Shown here in pieces: positions 7,725 to 14,390 of a stretch of DNA of 64,000 nt. Under the pieces are notes generated by a model that was given only the letters and a program-made list of their open reading frames with translations, made no database searches and was not told the origin of the DNA. The stretch's first letter is position 1, and every line of letters begins with the position of its first letter. This stretch comes from JBJXGE01 sp046154185. Its GTDB lineage: Bacteria; Planctomycetota; UBA8108; UBA1146; JAJFFE01. The DNA lies in contig JBJXGE010000053.1 in assembly GCA_046154185.1 (NCBI GenBank), positions 1 through 64,000 on the forward strand, given 5' to 3'. The position numbers were made by a program, and so were the translations under genes.

Positions 7725-9001
7725 GCCAACCGTTCGATCGCAGCGAGACGGCGGCGTTGAGACGTGATCAAGCGGATCCGCTGCGCGAGTTGCGCGCGCG
7801 TTTTCACATCCCGCAAACAGCGGCCCGTCGCGATGTGCATTATTTTTGCGGCAACTCGCTCGGACTCATGCCGCGCCGCGCGCGCGAGTTGCTCGACGAG
7901 GAATGCGAAGACTGGCGCGACCTCGCGGTGAACGCGCACTTTGGCGGCCGGCGGCCGTGGTACTCCTACCACGAGCAATTCACCGAGCGCGGCGCTCGGC
8001 TCGTCGGCGCACGGAGCGGCGAAGTTGTGATGATGAATAGTCTCACCGTCAACTTGCACTTATTGATGGTCAGCTTTTTTCGCCCGGCCGGCGCGCGGCG
8101 AAAGATTCTCATCGAGGACCGCGCCTTTCCGTCGGATCTCTACGCCGCGCAGAGCCAGCTTCGTTTTCACGGGCTCGATCCCGCGCAGGATCTCATCGTG
8201 GCGCGACCGCGCGCGGGCGAGTCGACGCTGCGGACCATCGATCTCGAGGCGCTCATCCATGAGCGCCGCGACGAACTCGCGCTCGTTCTCCTCGGCGGCG
8301 TCAACTTCTACTCGGGGCAACTTTTCGAGCTCGAGCGCGTGGCGGCGGCCGCCCACGCCGCCGGCGCGTGCATCGGCTACGACCTCGCGCATGCGGCCGG
8401 CAACGTCGAGTTGCGCTTGCATGATTGGGACGTCGATTTCGCGGTGTGGTGCAACTACAAGTATCTGAATAGTGGGCCGGGCGCCATCGGCGGGTGTTTT
8501 GTGCACGAGCGCCACGCGGAGAATCGCGAACTGCCGCGGTTCGCCGGTTGGTGGGGGAATGACCCCGCCGAGCGCTTTCGCATGCATCTCATCGACGAGT
8601 TCGTGCCGCATGGCGCGGCGGAAGGCTGGCAGTTGAGTAACCCTTCGATTTTCGCGATGGCGCCGCTGATTGCGTCGCTCGAGATCTTCGACTCGGTCGG
8701 GATGGCCGCGTTGCGCGCGAAATCGATGGAGCTCACGGGCTACTTGGAGTCGCTCGTCGACGCCATCGCCGGCTGCGAGATCTTGACGCCGCGCAGCGCC
8801 GCCGAGCGCGGCGCGCAGCTTTCCATTCGTATCCCATCGGCGAGTGAGGAAGTGCGCGCTCAGCTCGAGACCGCCGGGTGCGTGTGCGATTCGCGACCGC
8901 CCGACGTGATTCGCGTTGCGCCCGTGCCCCTCTACAATCGCTTCCATGATTGTTGGACTTTCGCGCGCGAACTCGAGCGCATCGTCAGCCAACGGAGTTG
9001 A
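7721..9001 (+). CDS. kynU: Kynureninase
   Basis: 426 residues from ATG 7721, which overlaps the preceding stop codon (ATGA); an open extension to 7220 inside the upstream gene is not coding. This PLP enzyme of the class V aminotransferase fold cleaves 3-hydroxykynurenine to 3-hydroxyanthranilate and alanine (also kynurenine to anthranilate). Visible features are the N-terminal 'YFCGNSLGLMP', the 'GGVNFYSGQ' and 'GYDLAHAAGN' strands that bind the pyridine ring (Asp221), the Schiff-base Lys247 in 'CNYKYLNSGPG', and 'FAGWWGND'. Length and motif order are normal. The next gene starts three bases after the stop. Confidence 0.96.
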   Translation: MSQPFDRSETAALRRDQADPLRELRARFHIPQTAARRDVHYFCGNSLGLMPRRARELLDEECEDWRDLAVNAHFGGRRPWYSYHEQFTERGARLVGARSGEVVMMNSLTVNLHLLMVSFFRPAGARRKILIEDRAFPSDLYAAQSQLRFHGLDPAQDLIVARPRAGESTLRTIDLEALIHERRDELALVLLGGVNFYSGQLFELERVAAAAHAAGACIGYDLAHAAGNVELRLHDWDVDFAVWCNYKYLNSGPGAIGGCFVHERHAENRELPRFAGWWGNDPAERFRMHLIDEFVPHGAAEGWQLSNPSIFAMAPLIASLEIFDSVGMAALRAKSMELTGYLESLVDAIAGCEILTPRSAAERGAQLSIRIPSASEEVRAQLETAGCVCDSRPPDVIRVAPVPLYNRFHDCWTFARELERIVSQRS

Positions 9002-9003
9002 GC

Positions 9004-10362
9004 ATGAGTCCGGTCGCCCGCACGAGCACAGAACCAGAAGTCGCGATCGTGGGCGGCGGGCTCGCGGGCGCGCTGCTGGCCGTGGAACTCGGTCGCAAGG
9101 GGCGGCGCGTCGCGCTCTATGAGCAGCGTCCCGATCTGCGCAAGACCCAACTCGTGCGCGGGCGCTCGATCAATCTCGCGATCTCGACGCGTGGGCTGAC
9201 GGCGCTCGACTCGGTTGGACTCAAGCAACGCGTGCTCGACATGGCCGTGGCGATGCCCGGACGCATGATTCACGCCGTGTCCGGCGAGTTGAGCTTTCAA
9301 CCGTATGGCGTCGAGGGACAAGCGATCCACTCGGTGTCGCGCACCGAACTCAATCGGCTGCTATTGAGCGAGGCTGAGGCGCTGCCCAACGTGGCGCTCC
9401 ACTTCGGTCAGAAGTGTGTCGATGCCGATTTCGACAGTGATCGTGCCGCGGTCACGGTTGAGTTTGAGTCGCAGCTCGTCGAGCGCGTGAAGGTACGAGC
9501 GCCGCTCGTCGTCGGCTCGGACGGCGCGTTCTCGGCGGTGCGCCGTCGGCTGCTGCGGCGTGATCGCTTCAGCTACAGCCAGGAGTATCTCGCGCACGGC
9601 TACAAGGAACTGCACATTCCGCCCGCTGCGGGCGGCGGTTTCCGAATCGAGCGGAACGCGCTCCACATTTGGCCGCGACGCAGCTTCATGATGATTGCGC
9701 TCCCGAATAACGACGGCTCGTTCACGTGCACGCTGTTTTGGCCGCTCGATGGCGAGTTCGGCTTCGCCAATCTCAAGACCGCGGAGGACGTGCAGCGCTT
9801 TTTCGGTACGCATTTCGCCGATGCCGTGCCGCTCATGCCGACCTTGGTCGAAGACTACTTGAGCACGGCGCCGAGCACGCTCGTGACGATGCGCTGTTAT
9901 CCGTGGAGCATCGATAGCCGCTTCACCATGATCGGGGACGCTTGCCATGCGGTCGTGCCGTTTTATGGTCAGGGCATGAACGCGGCGTTTGAGGATTGCA
10001 CAGTGCTCTCGCGCTGTCTCGACGAGCACGGCGCTGACGTCGCGCGGGCGCTCGACGAGTACCAACGGCTACGAAAGCCCAACGTCGATGCGCTCGCCGA
10101 GTTGGCAGTAGAGAATTTCATCGAGATGCGCGACCATGTCGCGTCGCCGTTTTTCTTGTTCAAGAAGCGAGTCGGAGCGCTCCTTCACAAGCTCATGCCG
10201 CGCCTGTTTGTGCCGCTCTACACGATGATCTCGTTTACGAACTTGCCGTACGCGGAGGCGCGCGCGCGCGCGCGCTGGCAGGCGCGAATCATCCAGCGCG
10301 TGATCGTCGGACTGGGGCTCCTGTTGTTGCTCGCGATTCTGGGGGTTTTCCTATGGCGTTAG
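9004..10362 (+). CDS. kmo: Kynurenine 3-monooxygenase
   Basis: 452 residues from ATG 9004. It is an FAD-dependent aromatic hydroxylase that converts kynurenine to 3-hydroxykynurenine with NADPH and O2. The Rossmann motif 'VAIVGGGLAGALLA' binds FAD at about residues 13-26, 'RSINLAIS' is the conserved kynurenine monooxygenase signature, 'VGSDGAFSAVR' is the DG motif, and 'MIGDACHAVVPFYGQGMNAAFEDC' style sequence (about residue 310) closes the FAD site. A hydrophobic C-terminal helix (VIVGLGLLLLLAILGVFLW) resembles the membrane anchor of eukaryotic enzymes. Its end overlaps the tryptophan dioxygenase gene by ten bases. Confidence 0.96.
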   Translation: MSPVARTSTEPEVAIVGGGLAGALLAVELGRKGRRVALYEQRPDLRKTQLVRGRSINLAISTRGLTALDSVGLKQRVLDMAVAMPGRMIHAVSGELSFQPYGVEGQAIHSVSRTELNRLLLSEAEALPNVALHFGQKCVDADFDSDRAAVTVEFESQLVERVKVRAPLVVGSDGAFSAVRRRLLRRDRFSYSQEYLAHGYKELHIPPAAGGGFRIERNALHIWPRRSFMMIALPNNDGSFTCTLFWPLDGEFGFANLKTAEDVQRFFGTHFADAVPLMPTLVEDYLSTAPSTLVTMRCYPWSIDSRFTMIGDACHAVVPFYGQGMNAAFEDCTVLSRCLDEHGADVARALDEYQRLRKPNVDALAELAVENFIEMRDHVASPFFLFKKRVGALLHKLMPRLFVPLYTMISFTNLPYAEARARARWQARIIQRVIVGLGLLLLLAILGVFLWR

Positions 10363-11135
10363 ATTACAGCTCGTACTTGAAGATCGACGCGTTGCTCTCG
10401 CTGCAGGAAGCGCGCTCGGCGCCGCCCGAGCACGATGAGCATTTGTTCATCGTCATTCACCAAACTTACGAACTGTGGTTCAAGCAGCTCCTGCATGAGT
10501 TCGAGAAGATCAAGCGCGACTTCAGCGCCGGTGATCTGTACGGCGCCATTCATACTTTCAAGCGTTGCCGCACCATCATGAAGACGCTGGTGGAGCAAGT
10601 CGATGTGCTCGAGACGATGACGCCGATGTCCTTCAGCAGTTTTCGCGATCGGCTCGAGTCGGCGTCCGGGTTTCAGTCCTATCAGTATCGCGAGGTCGAA
10701 TTCGCGCTCGGTTACAAGCGCCCGGAGATGCTCAAGTACCACAACAAGGCGAGCGTCGGTCACGCGCTACTGGAGCGCCGGTTGGAGGAGCGCTCGGTTG
10801 GCGATCATTTTTATGATTTTCTGGAACGACACGGCGCGAGCGTGCCGGCGGATGTGCGCGCGCGGCCGTGCCGGCAAGGAACCCTTGCCGACGAGCGCGT
10901 GCAAGCCGAAATCTTGCGGCTCTACAAGCTCGAGCCGAGTCTCGCGATACTGTTTGAACTCATGACGGACTTCGACGAAGGATTGCAAGAGTGGCGCTAC
11001 CGGCACGTGATGTTGGTGATGCGCACGATTGGCAACAAGAAGGGTACGGGCGGATCCCTTGGCGTGCCGTTTCTCAAAAACGCCTTGTTCTTGGCGGCGT
11101 TTCCAGATTTGTGGGCGATTCGCCACGAGCTGTGA
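10353..11135 (+). CDS. kynA: Tryptophan 2,3-dioxygenase
   Basis: 260 residues, a bacterial-length TDO. The haem enzyme oxidises L-tryptophan to N-formylkynurenine, the first step of the pathway. His36 in 'FIVIHQTYELWFKQLLHE' is in the distal pocket, 'SFQ-YREVEFALGYK' style sequence near residue 110 lines the substrate site, and His218 in 'EWRYRHVMLVMRTIG' is the proximal haem ligand, followed by the 'GTGGS' loop. The start overlaps kmo by ten bases and the stop shares bases with the formamidase start, so it is in the middle of one transcript. Confidence 0.97.
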   Translation: MALDYSSYLKIDALLSLQEARSAPPEHDEHLFIVIHQTYELWFKQLLHEFEKIKRDFSAGDLYGAIHTFKRCRTIMKTLVEQVDVLETMTPMSFSSFRDRLESASGFQSYQYREVEFALGYKRPEMLKYHNKASVGHALLERRLEERSVGDHFYDFLERHGASVPADVRARPCRQGTLADERVQAEILRLYKLEPSLAILFELMTDFDEGLQEWRYRHVMLVMRTIGNKKGTGGSLGVPFLKNALFLAAFPDLWAIRHEL

Positions 11136-11767
11136 TGGGACCAACGATGCGCCTCTACGACATCTCGCCGCGCATTACGTGGCGGCTCAAAGTGTGGCCG
11201 GGCGACACCGCGCCGCGCCGCGAAGTGCTGCTCGATATGCGCCAAGGCGCGAACATCAATCTCACGACGTTGCACGCGACCGTGCACTTGGGCGCCCACG
11301 CGGACGCGCCGAGCCACTACGCGATCGACGGCGCCGACATCGCGGCGCGTTCACTCGAGTATTACTTGGGCCCGTGCCAAGTCGTGAAGGTAGCCGTGGG
11401 CAAAAACGAGCGCATCGGTGTTGCCCACTTGCGCACGACGATCGTCGAGCGGCGCGTGTTGTTTATCACCGGCACCTATCCCGACTCGACGGAGTTCAAT
11501 GAGGACTTTGCCGCGTTCGAGCCCGCGCTCGTCGACGCGCTCCACGCGAAAGGTGTGATCCTCATGGGAATCGACACGCCGAGCGTCGATCTCTTCACGA
11601 GCAAAGACCTCGCGAGCCACAAGCGTTTTCTCGCCCACGATATGGCCATCCTCGAGGGTCTCGCACTCGCGCAGGTTCCGGAGGGTCGCTACGAACTGAT
11701 CGCGCTACCGCTCGCGCTCGAAGGTTTCGACGCGAGCCCGGTGCGGGCGGTGCTGCGGAGCCTGTGA
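11135..11767 (+). CDS. kynB: Kynurenine formamidase (arylformamidase, cyclase-like)
   Basis: About 210 residues from ATG 11135, overlapping the TDO stop; ATG 11147 (MRLYDIS) is an equally plausible start. It hydrolyses N-formylkynurenine to kynurenine and formate. The zinc-binding signature His-x-Gly-x-His-x-Asp-x-Pro-x-His is present as 'HLGAHADAPSH' (His51, His55, Asp57, His61), with Ala where many members have Thr. The later 'GIDTPSVDL' and C-terminal 'YELIALPLALEGFDASPVR' motifs are typical of KynB. It is the last gene of the operon, so the operon encodes every step from tryptophan to 2-aminomuconate semialdehyde. Confidence 0.96.
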   Translation: MGPTMRLYDISPRITWRLKVWPGDTAPRREVLLDMRQGANINLTTLHATVHLGAHADAPSHYAIDGADIAARSLEYYLGPCQVVKVAVGKNERIGVAHLRTTIVERRVLFITGTYPDSTEFNEDFAAFEPALVDALHAKGVILMGIDTPSVDLFTSKDLASHKRFLAHDMAILEGLALAQVPEGRYELIALPLALEGFDASPVRAVLRSL

Positions 11768-11806
11768 CGGCGTGAAGGTTTTCTGCCTTGTAGCTGAACG
11801 CGATTC

Positions 11807-12379
11807 TCAATTCTCTGCGCTCGCGCCCGACTCGACGTTTTCTTTTGGCCATGGCCAATTCCCGCCGGGGAACCCGAGCGACGCGTAGAGATCGCGCAAT
11901 CCGGAGACGAAGACGCCCACCGCCATCACGAGGAGCCCCATTACCAAAAACGGCGGCACGTCATAATCCACCGGCGCGAGAGCGGTCGGCAGCGCTTTCC
12001 ACCGCCAAAGAGTTGGCGTGATCACTGCGATCATCGCGCCGTAGATGATACCTATGAAATTGTGTGTGACGCGCTCGCCGGCATAAACGTCGCCGATTGG
12101 TTTCCTGACCACGCTCTCCACGATAAAGTCCCACATCGTCAAGAGGATTTCGATGCCGAGAATCGCTGCAAAAACCAAAACCCACGCTCCCTGCCACGCC
12201 AGCCAAGGGAGCGTGCCGAAGATCGCCGCGTAAAAAAAATCGCGAGCAGCGTGCAGTCGGAGTTCCGCAGCGAAGGCGGCGCCGCGAGCCGGGAGCCGCG
12301 CCCGCCATTCGTGATAGTAGAGGGTGTCGAATGCCCCGATGACACCGAGCGCTGCGAGTAACCACAGGGCAACCGTCAC
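11807..12379 (-). CDS. Polytopic membrane protein, hypothetical
   Basis: 190 residues from GTG 12379, whose bases overlap the stop of the upstream gene (GTGA). Longer open sequence upstream is Arg-rich and is just the other frame of the neighbour. Hydrophobic segments lie near residues 2-18, about 45-80 and about 110-130, with another at about 145-165, so it should span the inner membrane about four times. I recall no firm function. The tight coupling to a DUF4166-like protein is the main functional hint. Confidence 0.75.
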   Translation of the reverse strand: MTVALWLLAALGVIGAFDTLYYHEWRARLPARGAAFAAELRLHAARDFFYAAIFGTLPWLAWQGAWVLVFAAILGIEILLTMWDFIVESVVRKPIGDVYAGERVTHNFIGIIYGAMIAVITPTLWRWKALPTALAPVDYDVPPFLVMGLLVMAVGVFVSGLRDLYASLGFPGGNWPWPKENVESGASAEN

Positions 12380-12966
12380 GGCGCCACCTCCACCCGACCA
12401 TCGTAGGCGATCAACGTGCCAAGCATTGGCAGCGAGACTCTGACATTCACGCGAACCTCGTCGGGTCCGACCGCGGATTCGACCGCGCTGACTCGCGGCG
12501 CGATCCACTGGGGTATGGGCGCGCGCAACGGTCCAAGGCGGAGTGCGGCTCCCGCTTGCTCGTAACGGAGACCTTCCGGGTAAGCAACAAGTCGGAAGCG
12601 CAGCTCGATCATCCGCCAACGCTCCACGACAAAGCCGCGCGCATCACGCCACTGTTGGGTGTTGAACGGAACACCATCAAACTCCCGTTTCCACTCCTCT
12701 CGATTCGGCCGCGCCAGAATTTTGACGCTTCCGCACACAGACTGCGCCGCTCCTGGAAGCCGCAGAGTTCGAGCGAGGCAACGCGCAATAAAACCGCGGC
12801 CATGAACAATGCAAAACGTGCCGTGGCGCTCCGCGTCTGGCTTGTGGGCGAGCCGCACCGCGACCGGTACTTGCTCCCACTCTCGTTCCGAGAAGCACTG
12901 CCGATAGATGGACTGCAATTCCGTTGGCGCAAAATCACGACTCGACACGGGAGGCAAGTCCTTCAT
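12376..12966 (-). CDS. DUF4166-like protein
   Basis: About 196 residues from ATG 12966; the frame extends to 13056 but that part is Arg-rich and probably not coding. The C-terminal half has the DUF4166 pattern: 'GFIARCLARTLRLPGA', 'EEWKREFDGVPFNTQQWRDARGFVVERW', then 'LGPLRAPIPQWIAPRVSAVES', and an end 'VRVSLPMLGTLIAYDGRVEV' (quoted in parts). This domain often follows saccharopine-reductase-like or stands alone; its role is unknown. It is the first gene of a two-gene unit with the membrane protein that follows. Confidence 0.7.
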   Translation of the reverse strand: MKDLPPVSSRDFAPTELQSIYRQCFSEREWEQVPVAVRLAHKPDAERHGTFCIVHGRGFIARCLARTLRLPGAAQSVCGSVKILARPNREEWKREFDGVPFNTQQWRDARGFVVERWRMIELRFRLVAYPEGLRYEQAGAALRLGPLRAPIPQWIAPRVSAVESAVGPDEVRVNVRVSLPMLGTLIAYDGRVEVAP

Positions 12967-13161
12967 CTCATAGAACCGTTGGCGCACGAGTCCCGGTACC
13001 GCTGCGTTCTTTCGCACTTCGTTGCCACGCTGGCGCGCGCGGCGCGACCTTCGCAATCGGCGTTCTTCTCTGCATTGCGTTCATCGGCGACATGGACCGA
13101 CGTGGGTCGGACCAATAGCGCACCGCATGCGGGCTCAGGGGTCAACTGCTGTTTAGGTGCT

Positions 13162-13581
13162 TCAGCCCTCGAACGACGCGATCACTTTCAGCTCGATCGC
13201 GATCGGCGTCGGCAGCGCGCCAACTTCCACGGTAGTGCGGGTGGGGCGGTTGGTCGTGAAGTGTTCGCCGTAGATGCGGTTGAAAGTGGCGAAGTCGCGC
13301 TTCATGTCCGTGAGATAGATCGTGACGTCGACGATTTGCTCCCAGCGGCAGCCGGCATCCTCGAGCACGCTGCGGACGTTTTGAAAAACCGAGCGGCATT
13401 GTTCGGCGATGTCGTAGGAGAGAATGTTTCCATCGGCGTCGAGTTCGACGCCCGGGATTTTCTTGGTCCCGCGCGCGCGCGGGCCGACACCCGACAAGAA
13501 GAGAAAGTTGCCGACGCGGCGCGCGTGCGGATAGGGGCCGACGGGTTCGGGCGCGCGCTCACTCATGAAGCTGTTAGACAT
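13162..13581 (-). CDS. RidA/YjgF family protein, possible 2-aminomuconate deaminase
   Basis: 139 residues from ATG 13581, five bases after GGAGGG. The RidA fold is clear: 'PVGPYPHARRVGNFLFLSGV', 'QCRSVFQNVRSVLEDAGCRWEQIV', 'VTIYLTDMKRDFATFNRIY', 'RPTRTTVEVGALPTPIAIELKVIA'. Generic RidA proteins hydrolyse reactive enamines. A subgroup acts as 2-aminomuconate deaminase, the step two enzymes past ACMSD in tryptophan and 2-aminophenol catabolism; these proteins carry an extra loop like the 'RARGTKKIPGVELDADG' segment here. The kynurenine operon lies 1.4 kb away on the other strand, which supports this reading but does not prove it. It ends a unit with topA and an SDR. Confidence 0.82.
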   Translation of the reverse strand: MSNSFMSERAPEPVGPYPHARRVGNFLFLSGVGPRARGTKKIPGVELDADGNILSYDIAEQCRSVFQNVRSVLEDAGCRWEQIVDVTIYLTDMKRDFATFNRIYGEHFTTNRPTRTTVEVGALPTPIAIELKVIASFEG

Positions 13582-13596
13582 GGCGCCCTCCACGAA

Positions 13597-14385
13597 TCAG
13601 ATGCTCGCAAGCCGACCGCCATCGACTGGCAAGCTGACGCCGGTGATATACGCCGCCGCCGCCGACGCGAGAAACGCCGCGGCATTCGCGGTTTCTTCCG
13701 GGCGCGCGAAGCGCCGCACTGGAATCTCCGCCTTGAGCGCTTCGATGAGTTGCTGTTTGTCGCGGTTCTCACGCTGTGCGCGCCCAGCGAGGAGCGCGTC
13801 GAGGCGCGCGGTCTCCGTGAAACCCGGCAGAATATTGTTGACGGTGATTCCGTAGGGGCCGACTTCGCGCGACAGCGTCTTCGCCCAACTCGCCATCGCG
13901 CCGCGCGTTGTGTTCGACACGCCGAGACCCGCGATCGGCTCCCGCACCGACGTCGAGACAATATTGATGATGCGCCCGTAGCCGTATTGCTTCATGCCCG
14001 GCACGAGACACTGCGCGAGATGTTGCGCGCACACGATGTGTTTTTGAAAGGCGTCGAGGAGCTGATCAGGCGTCGACTCGAGCAACGCTCCCGCCGGCGG
14101 TCCGCCCGTGTTGTTGAGAAGAATATGGTAGGGCGCGTTCCGCCGCGTGTGCTCTTCGACGATGCGCCGCAACTCGGTCGGCGCCGCAAAGTCGGCGCGC
14201 AAGGTGTCGTGCTGTTGACCACTTACCGGCGCGAGCTCCGCCCGCACGCGTGCGAGCGCATCCGCATCGCGTCCGACGAGCGTCACGACGGCGCCGAGCC
14301 GCGCAAAGACTTCGGCGCACGCGCGGCCGATGCCCTGTGTGCTGCCACACACGAACGCGCGTTTTTTGTCGAGGCTCAAGATCAT
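13597..14385 (-). CDS. SDR family oxidoreductase lacking the usual YxxxK pair
   Basis: 262 residues from ATG 14385, five bases after the topA stop. The cofactor site is intact: 'VCGSTQGIGRACAEVFARLGA' type sequence at the N-terminus and 'NNTGGP' near residue 90. The active-site segment reads 'INIVSTSVREPIAGLGVSNTTRGAMASWAKTL', quoted in parts: the serine in STS is present, but where classical members have Tyr-x3-Lys this one has Ser-Asn-x2-Arg. The rest ('GPYGITVNNILPGFTETARL', C-terminal 'ITGVSLPVDGG') is normal. This marks an atypical SDR subgroup usually annotated as 3-oxoacyl-ACP reductase; its reaction is not known from sequence. Confidence 0.85.
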   Translation of the reverse strand: MILSLDKKRAFVCGSTQGIGRACAEVFARLGAVVTLVGRDADALARVRAELAPVSGQQHDTLRADFAAPTELRRIVEEHTRRNAPYHILLNNTGGPPAGALLESTPDQLLDAFQKHIVCAQHLAQCLVPGMKQYGYGRIINIVSTSVREPIAGLGVSNTTRGAMASWAKTLSREVGPYGITVNNILPGFTETARLDALLAGRAQRENRDKQQLIEALKAEIPVRRFARPEETANAAAFLASAAAAYITGVSLPVDGGRLASI

Positions 14386-14390
14386 GAGAG

